The notes beneath the pieces were generated by a model. That model saw only the letters and a list, made by a program, of their open reading frames with translations, was not told the DNA's origin and made no database searches. Positions 34,438-43,349 of a DNA stretch of 64,000 nucleotides are shown here, piece after piece. A program made the translations under genes and the position numbers. The stretch spans positions 56,692 to 120,691 of the forward strand of contig DDSA01000167.1 in the NCBI GenBank assembly GCA_002343715.1, read 5' to 3'. This stretch comes from Phycisphaerales bacterium UBA2402. GTDB lineage: Bacteria > Planctomycetota > Phycisphaerae > Phycisphaerales > UBA1924. Position 1 is the stretch's first letter, and each line of letters opens with the position of its first letter.

Positions 34438-37400
34438 ATGGCAACGGACCGAACGCCCAACGCCGCGCAGCGACAGGCCATCGAGCACGAAGGCGGCCCA
34501 CTCGTCGTCCTCGCCGGACCGGGCACGGGCAAGACCTTTGTCATCATCCAGCGCGTGAAGCATCTGATCGAGCAACGCGGCATCGAGCCGGAACGAGTTC
34601 TCGTGGTGACCTTCACCATCCGCGCCGCGGATGAACTCCGTGCTCGGCTCGCCTCGTTCATCAAGCCCGAACTGGCGCTCCGTGTGCAGGCGCACACCTT
34701 CAACGGTCTGGGCGCGAAACTGATCAATCGGTACGCCGATGTGCTCGGTCTTCCGGCGCGCACGACCATGATCGATGCCGTGCAGCGGCGGAGAATCCTG
34801 CGCGACACGATCCTGAGCGAACGCCTTTTCGGAGAATCGCGGGCGACGGGTCTTGATTCGCTCATCGTGCGGGTGGAGAGGGCCATCGAAGGCATGACCA
34901 ATCTGGGACGCCTCCCCGATGAGTGCGAACGGGCCGCCGCTTTGCTTTCGGCCCGCGTGGAATCGGAAGCCGCCACCATGCCTTCCGATGAGGCCGAGGC
35001 GGCACGCCAACGTGCAAAGCGGTTCGCCGATGAGGCCCGCCTCTACGCCCTCTCCCAATCGCGGAGAAGGCGTGAAGGGCTGATCTCATTCGCGGATCAG
35101 GTGGTCCTGCCGATTGAACTCCTCAAACACCACCCCGGCCCCGCCGCGGCCGTCCGTTCCGACCTTCACGCCGTCATCGTCGATGAGTTCCAGGACTGCA
35201 ACCCGGGTCAGATCGAACTGCTGCGGCTGCTCATCGGCCCGGAGCATCGCCCCCGACCCGACGTCTGCGTCGTGGGCGACGATGATCAGGCGATCTACGG
35301 TTTCCGCGGCGGAGACGACCAGACATTTCAGAAGTTCGCCACGATCTGGCGTGACGCCCGGGTCGTCACCCTGACCGAGAACTACCGGAGCACCGAACCG
35401 ATCATCCGGCTCGCCAACGACATTATTTCCCGAGCCGGAGTGCGATTCCGTGCCGACAAGGTGCTCGACCCCGCCCCCACTGCTCCCGTGAGCGGGAGGA
35501 TGCCCGAGGCAGTGAAACTGGAGCATGACTCCGATGACGCCGAGGTCATCGCGGCGACGATCCTGGCCGAGCGGGCGGCGCCCGGCGGTGCCGAGTTCGG
35601 CGATATCGCCGTCATCGCCAGAACCCGCGGCGATCTGGATCGAGCAGAGGCGGCCCTGTCTCTCTATGACATCCCGGTCGCCCGGGCTTCGTCGCGGAGC
35701 GTGCTTGATGATGAAGGCGTCCAGGATGTTCTGGCGTGGGTGCAGTGGCTGGTGGACCCGGCCGCCATCTGGGCATCGCTGCGTGTTCTGGCCCGACCGC
35801 CGTTCGGCGTCCCGGCCCACATCGCGGCGGGGTTCATGCGTGAGTACAAGGCCCAGCGATCTCACCACGAGCAGCGCGTGCAAGGAGTTGCCGACCCGGG
35901 CGAGTACGCTCGTTGGCTCCGCAGCGCAAGCCCCGGCGCCGGACAGCACGCGGTGTCCGTCAATCGTTGCCTCGACAGACTTGAGCAGTTACGTGAGGCG
36001 ACCGCGAACCGTCGCGCGGACGATGCTCTCTTCCGCATCATCTCGCTCATCGACGCCGCCCACGCCGAACTTCTGCCCTCGCGCGAGCGGGCAGCGCGGG
36101 TCACCGCGTTGCTGAACGTGCTGGCGATCGCCCGAGAGAAGCAATCGCGGCTGGAGCCGCCGGGAGAGTTGCGCCAGTTCTGGGAGTATTTCGAGGAGTT
36201 GACCGCCGCGGGCGCTCTCGTGCCCGATGAGAACGTGGAGGAAGACGATGCCGATGATGCGGGCGGCCGTGTCCATTTGCTCACAGCGCACGCCGCCAAA
36301 GGCCTGGAGTTCGACTTGGTCTTTGTGCCGCGGATCGTCCCGCGTCATGGGTACCCCAAAGCCCTCATTGATGACGACCTTTGGACCCCGCCGCCCGAGT
36401 TGATCGACCCCGCGTTTTCTCCGGACCCGCGCGACGCCGCCTCTCGGAGACTCGACGAGGAGCGTCGTCTCTTCTTCGTCGCCTGCACACGGGCCCGCCG
36501 CCGCCTCGTGCTGCTGGCGAAGTACAACCAGAAGCCCAGCGCCAGCGCCGCTCACTTCTTCGAGGAACTCGTCCCCCACAAACAACCGGCGCACCGCGTC
36601 ACGCCGCGCAACGCGAAGGACGTGCTGGCCGATGCCGCACGGATCGGGGTTGGTGCGCCCGACTGGGCCGATCCCGATGCCGCACGCGATAAAGCCGAGG
36701 CCAAGACGGTGCGAAGTGCGCGTGAGCGTGCCGCGGATTGGGCGTTGCGTGCACGCCGGCTCGCCCGCCTCGATGCCGCGGCGGCTCTCGAGGCCGCCGA
36801 CGCACCGGACCTTTCCCAGAGCGATCTCGGCGCGCTGCGAGAACGGCTGGAGCAGTCACTCCGAACGCTCGCCGTGGTGCGAGCAGCGGAAGTGACCGGC
36901 GGGGTGCCGGGTTGGGCATCGGGCACCGCCGCCGATGTGGGACGCACGCTCGTCGCGCTGCGCCGTCGCGTCGAGACCGACGGCGATCGAGATTCCTTTT
37001 CCCTTATCGCCCGCCCGCTCCGCGGCCCGCTGGAACTTTCCTACACATTCATCAGAAACTACGTCGATTGCCCACGCTGCTTCTATCTTCGTCGCGTGCT
37101 CAAGGTGCCGGAGCAGGAGTCGCCCGAAGCAGGCCTGGGTTCCGTCATCCACAGTGCGCTCGAGGAGTTCTATGGACGCTGGACACGGGCCGATGCCGAT
37201 GGGAAGGCCCGCCCCGGTCGGTCGGAACTGCTGCGGATCGGCCTGACCAAACTCCACGCGAACCTGTCGCGCGACCAGATCGCCGATCCGTTACTGGCCG
37301 AGCAGGTGCAGGCCCAGTTGGGCCTTCTCTGGGACCGACTGCACCAGGACGAAGTACATGTGCTGGAAATTGAAAAGACCATTCGATTTCAGTACGCCGT

Positions 37401-37761
37401 CGATGATGTACAGCACACGATCACAGCCAAAATCGATCGGATCGATCAACTGCCTGATCGTTCGCTCCGCGTGATCGACTACAAGACGGGCAAACCTGCC
37501 AAATCAAAGGCGCGGCCCGATCCCGATGATCTGCAGTTGGGGATCTACCGATTGGCGCTCGACACGGGCTTTGGGCCGGACCCGATCGGACGAGCGGAGT
37601 ACTGGCTGCTTGCTTCGGGTGAACGAGGAACTCTGAACTTCGCGGACATGAAACTCGATAAAGTCAGAGCAACCATTGACCGCGCGGTGCGCGGAATGGC
37701 GATGGGTCAGTTTCCGGCAGCCACAGGTTGCAGCGGTGATTGTAGGCTATTCCGCGATTGA
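34438..37761 (+). CDS. UvrD/Rep-like helicase fused to a C-terminal PD-(D/E)XK nuclease
   Basis: 1107 residues. SF1A helicase motifs run in order: AGPGTGKT (about 26-33), VVTFTIRAADELRAR, VIVDEFQDCNPGQIELLRL, VVGDDDQAIYGFRGG, VTLTENYRST, VHLLTAHAAKGLEFDLVF and FFVACTRARRRLVL. The last about 250 residues are an AddB/Cas4-type nuclease: LSYTFIRNYVDCPRCFYLRRVL, VIHSALEEFY (His), DRSLRVIDYKTGKP (Asp and Lys) and LQLGIYRLAL. Cys pairs CPRC and a C-terminal GCSGDC flank the nuclease and could hold an iron-sulfur cluster, although the spacing is not the canonical one. It is likely a DNA-end resection or repair nuclease-helicase working alone. No addB/recC/recD partner lies beside it. Confidence 0.9.
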   Translation: MATDRTPNAAQRQAIEHEGGPLVVLAGPGTGKTFVIIQRVKHLIEQRGIEPERVLVVTFTIRAADELRARLASFIKPELALRVQAHTFNGLGAKLINRYADVLGLPARTTMIDAVQRRRILRDTILSERLFGESRATGLDSLIVRVERAIEGMTNLGRLPDECERAAALLSARVESEAATMPSDEAEAARQRAKRFADEARLYALSQSRRRREGLISFADQVVLPIELLKHHPGPAAAVRSDLHAVIVDEFQDCNPGQIELLRLLIGPEHRPRPDVCVVGDDDQAIYGFRGGDDQTFQKFATIWRDARVVTLTENYRSTEPIIRLANDIISRAGVRFRADKVLDPAPTAPVSGRMPEAVKLEHDSDDAEVIAATILAERAAPGGAEFGDIAVIARTRGDLDRAEAALSLYDIPVARASSRSVLDDEGVQDVLAWVQWLVDPAAIWASLRVLARPPFGVPAHIAAGFMREYKAQRSHHEQRVQGVADPGEYARWLRSASPGAGQHAVSVNRCLDRLEQLREATANRRADDALFRIISLIDAAHAELLPSRERAARVTALLNVLAIAREKQSRLEPPGELRQFWEYFEELTAAGALVPDENVEEDDADDAGGRVHLLTAHAAKGLEFDLVFVPRIVPRHGYPKALIDDDLWTPPPELIDPAFSPDPRDAASRRLDEERRLFFVACTRARRRLVLLAKYNQKPSASAAHFFEELVPHKQPAHRVTPRNAKDVLADAARIGVGAPDWADPDAARDKAEAKTVRSARERAADWALRARRLARLDAAAALEAADAPDLSQSDLGALRERLEQSLRTLAVVRAAEVTGGVPGWASGTAADVGRTLVALRRRVETDGDRDSFSLIARPLRGPLELSYTFIRNYVDCPRCFYLRRVLKVPEQESPEAGLGSVIHSALEEFYGRWTRADADGKARPGRSELLRIGLTKLHANLSRDQIADPLLAEQVQAQLGLLWDRLHQDEVHVLEIEKTIRFQYAVDDVQHTITAKIDRIDQLPDRSLRVIDYKTGKPAKSKARPDPDDLQLGIYRLALDTGFGPDPIGRAEYWLLASGERGTLNFADMKLDKVRATIDRAVRGMAMGQFPAATGCSGDCRLFRD

Positions 37762-38063
37762 TTTATTTGGTATTTGATCGGAGTTCGGATGCTGATTGTT
37801 CTGAAACCAGGAAATTACTTCTCGGATGCAAAGAAAGAGCCTTCGGCGAACATCTAGAGTATAACGACACCCGAAAGGGTGCGTAGTAGATTCGTCATCA
37901 ATAACATGGGATCTCGTGATATCATGATGAAAGTCGGCTCTTGGCTGTCCGGATTTGGATCACGGCCAATGCACGTCGATTGTGTTGTGCGGAGTGGAAC
38001 CCGCGCGGGGGACAATGCCCGGTAGAACAGCCCGTCCCGGGAAGGCACCAGAAGGAGAGAGGA
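37762..38063. other. Intergenic leader region ahead of the dockerin-tagged gene
   Basis: 302 bases, more AT-rich than neighbouring genes. It holds a small stem CACCC-GAAA-GGGTG (37868-37881) with a GNRA-type loop and a GAAGGAGAGAGG ribosome binding site directly before ATG 38064. I see no gene in it. Confidence 0.5.
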
Positions 38064-38894
38064 ATGAGTATGTTCAATCGTTGCGGTCTGATCAGCGTGG
38101 TTGCAGGCGTGGCGCTGTCACCCGCCGCGTTCGCGTCATTCCACTTGATGCAAATCGAGCAAGTGATGCTTTCCTACGACGGGGACCACACCGTACAGGC
38201 GATTCAACTTCGCTTACGCGCGGCGGGGCAGAACCAGGTCCAGTTCTCTCGTATTCGAGTCTTTGACTCCAACGGAGCCAACCCGATCCTTGTCGTCAAC
38301 ATGGCGACTACGGTGCCGGTGGGAACAGCGGGCTCGAGGGTCTTGATCACGAGCGCGAACTTCCCGGCGAACACAACACCGACCGCGGTGCCGAACTTCA
38401 CCATGACCAACCTGATCCCGGCCTCGTATCTGGCTGGTGGCAAGCTCACCTTCGAGTCCGATAGCGGAGTCATTTACTGGTCACTCTCATGGGGCAACTA
38501 CACCGGCCCGCAGACCGGCGATCTCAGCAACGACTCGAACGGGAACTTCGGACCACCTGTGGCCGGCCCGTTCCCCACCGCGGGCACCAGCGCCTTGCGG
38601 TTCATCAATGCGGCCAACGCGCTCAGCACGACCAACCTGGCCGATTACACCACCGTCACCTCGAACGTCACGTTCATCAACAATGCGGGCACATCGTTCA
38701 TTGTGAATCCACCCCCGCCGCCCCCTTGTTTCGCCGACTACAACATGGACGGCGGCATCGACGGCGCTGATGTCGATGCGTTTTACGCGGACTGGGAAGC
38801 CGGCAACCTCGATGCGGATGTGAATCAGGACGGCGGGGTCGATGGCGCTGACGTGGATACGTTCTTCGCAGCATGGGAAGCGGGAGGCTGCTGA
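38064..38894 (+). CDS. Secreted protein with C-terminal dockerin-like (GC-type) tandem repeat
   Basis: 276 residues from ATG 38064, with AAGGAGAG upstream. A signal peptide (MSMFNRCGLISVVAGVALSPAAFA) leads a roughly 190-residue domain of unknown family that is Asn/Thr-rich and beta-prone (MLSYDGDHTVQAIQLRLRAAGQNQVQF). A proline linker NPPPPPP follows, then a 57-residue module with two EF-hand-like loops (ADYNMDGGIDGADVDAFYADW; ADVNQDGGVDGADVDTFFAAW), bracketed by a Cys at its start and a C-terminal GGC. The module resembles dockerins and is shared with the multicopper oxidase at 59436. I recall such tails being named GC-type dockerin in Phycisphaerae and treated as a sorting signal. Confidence 0.8.
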   Translation: MSMFNRCGLISVVAGVALSPAAFASFHLMQIEQVMLSYDGDHTVQAIQLRLRAAGQNQVQFSRIRVFDSNGANPILVVNMATTVPVGTAGSRVLITSANFPANTTPTAVPNFTMTNLIPASYLAGGKLTFESDSGVIYWSLSWGNYTGPQTGDLSNDSNGNFGPPVAGPFPTAGTSALRFINAANALSTTNLADYTTVTSNVTFINNAGTSFIVNPPPPPPCFADYNMDGGIDGADVDAFYADWEAGNLDADVNQDGGVDGADVDTFFAAWEAGGC

Positions 38895-39074
38895 ACCAGT
38901 CCGGCCGAGCGGATGTAATCTGACCCAGATCCCCCGCTCGGGGCGCGGCGCACCCATCTACCCTGCACCCCCTTCCTCCATGGACACTCGTTCAGTCCGG
39001 GCCGTCGGATCGCGCCGGCATTTTTGAGGGAACACGTTGGCGTGGGGCGGGGACCGCGCCGGGAGGGAGATTGG

Positions 39075-39102
39075 TTGCCCCAACCTGAACTTCCTGTATA
39101 CT
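39075..39102 (+). promoter_or_regulatory. Candidate sigma-70-type promoter of the EF-G-like gene
   Basis: TTGCCC-N16-TATACT, with the -10 (39097-39102) about 47 bases before ATG 39149. An AGGAGA ribosome binding site (39139-39144) sits just before the start. The -10 is strong and the -35 is weak. Confidence 0.45.
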
Positions 39103-39148
39103 TGGGCGAGACAATCTAAGACCCCAACCTACTTACAGGAGACATTCC

Positions 39149-41230
39149 ATGCCCACTCGCCCTGCAGCCGACTTCCGAAACATTGTCCTTTGCGGGGCCG
39201 GCGCTTCCGGTAAGACGTCGATCGCCGAGCGCTTGCTGTTCACCTCGGGAGCGACCAAGCGGCTGGGCACCGTGAATGAAGGGAACACCGTCAGCGACTA
39301 CTCCGAGGAAGAGAAACACCACAAACACAGCCTTCAGCCCGCCGTCATGTTTCTCGAGCACGAAGGGCACCTGGTCAACCTGATCGACACCCCCGGGTTG
39401 GCGGATTTCATCGGGCACGCCATCGCCTGCTTCCCCGCCGCGGAAACCGTCGCCGTCGTCATCGACGCACTCAAGGGCATCGACAGCGTCAGCCGTCGGC
39501 TCATGTCAATCGCGGAGGAGCGGGGCATTCCCCGGATCATCATCATCAACAAGATCGACGAAGCCCCCGAGGGCCGGCTTCCCGAGCTGGTGGCCCAGAT
39601 CCGCGATTCCTTCGGGAGCGTCTGCCTGCCCATCAACCTTCCCTCGCTCAAGGCCCGCAAGATCATCAATGTCTTTGAGCACGACGGCAACGACGATCAG
39701 GGCGACAACACCGACTTTTCCTCCGTCCACGAGGCTCACAAGCAGATCGTGGAGCAGGTGATCGAGGTCGACGATGAACTGACCATGCAGTATCTCGAAA
39801 CCGGCGATGGCGGCTTCGACCCCGCCAAACTCCACGCGGCGTTCGAGAAGGCCCTCGAGCAGGCCCACCTGGTCCCCATCTGCTTCATCTCGGCCAAGTC
39901 AGGCGCCGGGGCCGAGGACCTGCTCCACGTCTTCTCCAGCCTGTGCCCAAGCCCGGTCGAGGTGAACCCCCCCGAGTTTCTCTACCGTGAAACCCCGGAC
40001 TCCGACGAGAAGGAGTGGCACAGCGAACCCGACAAGAACGCCAAAATACTCGCTCACGTCTTCCGTGTGACCAACGATCCCTTCCTCGGGAAGATCGGCA
40101 TCTTCCGTGTCCACCAGGGAACGGTGAAGGCCAAGAGCGACCTGATCATCGACGACCACAAGAAGCCGATCAAGATCGGGCACCTCTTCCTCCTCAAGGG
40201 CAAGGAGCACGTCGAGGTCCACGAGGTCGGCCCGGGCGCCATCGCCGCGATCGCCAAGATCGACGAGGTCAAGTTCAACTGCGTGCTGCACGACAGCCAC
40301 GACTATGACTCGGTCCATCTGCGCCCCCTGCCCCTGCCCAAGCCGATGTACGGCCTGGCGATCGAACTCAAGAATCACGCCGATGAGGCCAAGTTCTCGA
40401 ACGCGACCCACAAGATGATGGCCGAGGACCCCTGCTTCACCGTCGAGCGGATCGCGGCGACCAATCAGACCGTGATGCGCGGCCTGGGCGAACTGCATCT
40501 GCGCATCATGATCGAGAAGTACAAGAACCAGTTCAACATCGACCTGATCACCACCACGCCCAAGGTCGCGTACAAAGAGACGATCACCGCCCGCGCCGAG
40601 GGACACCACCGCCACAAGAAGCAGACGGGCGGTGCCGGCCAGTTCGGCGAGGTCTACCTGCGCGTCGAACCCTTGCCCGCTGACCATCCGGAGGGTTTCG
40701 AGTTCGAGAACGCCACCGTCGGCGGCACCATCCCCCGCCAGTTCATCCCGGCCGTGGAGAAGGGCGTGCGTCAGGTCCTTGGCGAGGGGGCCGTCGCGGG
40801 GTACCCGATGAACGGCATCAAGGTCAGCGTCTACGACGGCAAGTACCACGATGTGGACAGCAAGGAGATCGCCTTCATCACCGCGGGCAAGCGAGCCTTC
40901 ATCGACGCCGTGCAGAAGGCCCGCCCCGTGCTGATGGAGCCCTACGTCAACCTCGAGATCACCGCGCCCTCGCGCTACATGGGCGACCTCGCCGGCCACC
41001 TCTCGACCAAGCGGGGTCGGGTGCAGAACTCCGAAGCAGCGCCCGGCGACATGTGCATCGTCAAGGCCCAGGCGCCGATGAGCGAACTGCAGAACTACAG
41101 CAACGAACTCAAGAGCATGACCGGCGGGGCCGGGTCGTTCACCATGGACTACAGCCACGACGAGCGGACTCCGCCGCAGATCCAGGCCCAGGTCATCGCC
41201 GCCTACAAACCCAAGGCCGAGCAGGATTGA
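39149..41230 (+). CDS. Elongation factor G-like paralogue (EF-G2/FusA2 type)
   Basis: 693 residues, nearly full EF-G length. The GTPase motifs are GAGASGKTS (G1), DTPGLADF (G3) and IINKIDEA (G4). The segment after G1 reads DYSEEEKHHKHSLQPA where translocating EF-G has the D-x-x-x-x-E-x-x-R-G-I-T-I switch region, which marks the divergent EF-G-like subgroup of uncertain function. Domains II-V are kept (MRGLGELHLRIMIEKY, KQTGGAGQFGEVYL, STKRGRV). Its role may be in ribosome rescue or stress rather than canonical translocation. It is followed by an ankyrin membrane protein 37 bases downstream. Confidence 0.9.
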   Translation: MPTRPAADFRNIVLCGAGASGKTSIAERLLFTSGATKRLGTVNEGNTVSDYSEEEKHHKHSLQPAVMFLEHEGHLVNLIDTPGLADFIGHAIACFPAAETVAVVIDALKGIDSVSRRLMSIAEERGIPRIIIINKIDEAPEGRLPELVAQIRDSFGSVCLPINLPSLKARKIINVFEHDGNDDQGDNTDFSSVHEAHKQIVEQVIEVDDELTMQYLETGDGGFDPAKLHAAFEKALEQAHLVPICFISAKSGAGAEDLLHVFSSLCPSPVEVNPPEFLYRETPDSDEKEWHSEPDKNAKILAHVFRVTNDPFLGKIGIFRVHQGTVKAKSDLIIDDHKKPIKIGHLFLLKGKEHVEVHEVGPGAIAAIAKIDEVKFNCVLHDSHDYDSVHLRPLPLPKPMYGLAIELKNHADEAKFSNATHKMMAEDPCFTVERIAATNQTVMRGLGELHLRIMIEKYKNQFNIDLITTTPKVAYKETITARAEGHHRHKKQTGGAGQFGEVYLRVEPLPADHPEGFEFENATVGGTIPRQFIPAVEKGVRQVLGEGAVAGYPMNGIKVSVYDGKYHDVDSKEIAFITAGKRAFIDAVQKARPVLMEPYVNLEITAPSRYMGDLAGHLSTKRGRVQNSEAAPGDMCIVKAQAPMSELQNYSNELKSMTGGAGSFTMDYSHDERTPPQIQAQVIAAYKPKAEQD

Positions 41231-41267
41231 TCGAGTACTTCGACCGACCGCAGAGAGGAGACTTCAT

Positions 41268-42197
41268 ATGTCACATCACACCGGCCGCGGCATCTCGCTC
41301 GGATTCGTCGTCATCTGTCTCATCGCGCTGGGCGGCATTCTGTATTACTTCATCGATCAACTGTCCGCCGATCTCCCCGGGAGCGCGGCCGTTGCCGCCA
41401 CACGGCAAGTACGACCGGTGCTGCACGAAGCGGCCGCGTCGGGCGACGCCGCGGCCATCACCGCCGCCCTCAAGGCGGGGGCGCAGATCGATGCCCCGGC
41501 CGACGCTTCGAGCGCTTCGGCGGGCCTGACACCGCTGCACTGCGCTGCGCTGGCCGGAAAGCCTGAGTCCGTTCAGGCGCTGCTCAATGCTGGAGCCAAG
41601 GTTTCGGCCCGCACCAAAGACGGGAAAACAGCACTGATCTACGCCGCCGGGTGGGGCACCCCGGCCACCGTCGCGGCGGTGCTCGATGGGAAACCCAATG
41701 TCAACGAACGAACGGATGACCGTTGGACCGCCCTGATGATCGCAGCATCACGCGGCGACCCCGGGAGCATCAAGGCCCTGATCGACGCGGGCGCGAATGT
41801 CAATGACAAGAACAAGTGGGGCCAGACCGCCCTCATGGCGGCGGCCCGTGTGGGCGATGCGGAAAAAGTCCTCCTGCTCCTGCAGGCAGGGGCCGAGGTG
41901 AACGAGCTGGACACCGACGGTCTGACCGCCCTCGCGTTCGCCTGTTCGGCCGATGATTCCATCGAGTGCGTGAAAGCGCTGCTCGCCGCCAAGGCCGATC
42001 ACTCGATCGTTGACAACCAGGGCGTCACGCCCCTGATGCGGGCCGCGGATGTGGCTGATGTCGAGAAACTCAAAGCAATCCTGGCCGCCGGGGCTCGCAA
42101 GGACATCAAGGACCGCGACGGGCGACTCGCCGTCGATTGGGCGAAGCAGCGAGATGATGAGGCCGGAAGGGCGGCCGCTGTCATCCTGGAGAAGTGA
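41268..42197 (+). CDS. Membrane-anchored ankyrin-repeat protein
   Basis: 309 residues from ATG 41268, with GAGAGGAG upstream. A single N-terminal membrane helix (ISLGFVVICLIALGGILYYFI, residues about 9-29) leads about seven to eight ankyrin repeats, e.g. GLTPLHCAALAGKPESVQALLNAGA, DGKTALIYAAGWG, DRWTALMIAASRGDPGSIKALIDAGANVN, and WGQTALMAAARVGD. The repeats face the periplasm if the N-terminal helix is a signal anchor. It is a protein-binding scaffold with no enzymatic domain. Same strand and short spacing suggest an operon with the EF-G-like gene. It ends three bases before the convergent LacI gene. Confidence 0.88.
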   Translation: MSHHTGRGISLGFVVICLIALGGILYYFIDQLSADLPGSAAVAATRQVRPVLHEAAASGDAAAITAALKAGAQIDAPADASSASAGLTPLHCAALAGKPESVQALLNAGAKVSARTKDGKTALIYAAGWGTPATVAAVLDGKPNVNERTDDRWTALMIAASRGDPGSIKALIDAGANVNDKNKWGQTALMAAARVGDAEKVLLLLQAGAEVNELDTDGLTALAFACSADDSIECVKALLAAKADHSIVDNQGVTPLMRAADVADVEKLKAILAAGARKDIKDRDGRLAVDWAKQRDDEAGRAAAVILEK

Positions 42198-42200
42198 GGC

Positions 42201-43250
42201 TCAGCCGCCGCTGCTTTCTCGCACCACCAGGGATGTCGCCAGGCGTGTGATGCTCGGGGGTCGCTGGGGATCTTCGAGCCGCGCCGCCAATGCCGCGATC
42301 GCCGCCGCCCCCACATCCTGCAGCGGGACCCGAACGCTGGAGAGCTTGGGTCGCAGCAGCGAGGCGATGCGTGTATCGTCGAACCCAACCACGCGAACCT
42401 GGCCCGGCACCCGGATGCCCGCATCCTCCGCCGCCTGCACGATGCCCATGGCGATTTCATCATTGCCCGCCAAGACACCGATGCCCACCGCCCGCCCCGT
42501 CTTGACGCGCTCCTGCATCCACGTGTATCCCCATTCAACGTTGTAAGTGCCGTAGGAGATCTGGTTCTCCGGCAAGGCCACACCGGCGCGTCCGACTTCC
42601 GATGCGAACGCCTCGGCTCTCGCCCGCGTGTCGAAGTTCTCGCTCGCACCGCCGACGAAAAAGACCGAAGCAGCGGGTGTTCCAGCGAGCAAGTGCCGCG
42701 TCGCCTCCGCCGCGCCCACGGCGTTATCGACCAGCACGCAGTCCACCCCGGGTCGCTGCGCTTCCATGTCGATGAGGACGACCGGGGTTCCGCTTTCGGC
42801 CGCCGTGGTCCACGCCTGATCGCCCGGCTCGGTGATCATGATCGCCAGCCCATCGATCAACCCGAGAGCGAGGCCGGTGCTGCGTTCCGCACGCGTCGCA
42901 CCTGGACCTCCCCTCGCCTCGGAACTCACGAGCAGGTGATATCCCAGTTCGTGCGCCTTGGCGTCCGCCCCGCGGATAAGCCCGGAGTAAAACTCACCGT
43001 GGATATCCGGCAGTGCGAGGCACAGCACCCTGCTTGCCCGCGTGATTAGCCCCTGCGCGAACGGGTTGGGCACATAGCCTAGTCGCTGAATGACCTCACG
43101 GACTTTGGCCGCCGTTGCGGCGGATACAACTTCCGGGTTGTTCAGCACGCGGCTGACCGTGGCAATCGAGACATGGGCCTCATCGGCCACATCTTGGATG
43201 GAAATCGCGCTCTTGGCAGGCTCGGTCTGGTTTCGCCCCCGCTTGTTCAC
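42201..43250 (-). CDS. LacI-family transcriptional regulator
   Basis: 349 residues from GTG 43250; a GTG at 43277 is an alternative. The HTH is SIQDVADEAHVSIATVSRVLNNPEVVSAATAAKVREVIQRLGYVPNP (about residues 18-65), followed by a periplasmic-binding-like effector domain typical of sugar sensors (LALPDIHGEFYSGLIRGADAKAHELGYHLLV, and a C-terminal VRVVGFDDTRIASLL). It is divergent from the GH144-like gene. Two candidate operators sit in this gene's flank (43307-43322) and ahead of the PEP-CTERM gene (45008-45023), which suggests that it controls both and probably itself. Confidence 0.92.
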   Translation of the reverse strand: MNKRGRNQTEPAKSAISIQDVADEAHVSIATVSRVLNNPEVVSAATAAKVREVIQRLGYVPNPFAQGLITRASRVLCLALPDIHGEFYSGLIRGADAKAHELGYHLLVSSEARGGPGATRAERSTGLALGLIDGLAIMITEPGDQAWTTAAESGTPVVLIDMEAQRPGVDCVLVDNAVGAAEATRHLLAGTPAASVFFVGGASENFDTRARAEAFASEVGRAGVALPENQISYGTYNVEWGYTWMQERVKTGRAVGIGVLAGNDEIAMGIVQAAEDAGIRVPGQVRVVGFDDTRIASLLRPKLSSVRVPLQDVGAAAIAALAARLEDPQRPPSITRLATSLVVRESSGG

Positions 43251-43292
43251 GGCGGCATGATAGCCGCATCTGAACACGGAGCGAACACAATC

Positions 43293-43323
43293 GTTTACAC
43301 GCTATGATGTAAACCTTTTCATC
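43293..43323. promoter_or_regulatory. Candidate LacI-type operator between regulator and GH144-like gene
   Basis: ATGTAAACCTTTTCAT (43307-43322) matches 13 of 16 bases of the operator at 45008-45023 and has the CG-type centre layout of LacI-family sites, imperfectly palindromic. It overlaps a second inverted repeat, GTTTACA-N8-TGTAAAC (43293-43314). The site ends 27 bases before the GTG of the GH144-like gene and 57 bases from the regulator start. Confidence 0.65.
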
Positions 43324-43349
43324 CAATCTTCACTGCCCGGAGTGCACTC

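Noticed and set aside
39899-41158. Minus-strand open frame of about 420 codons
   Set aside because: Antisense to the EF-G-like gene; no recognisable family and no start signal.
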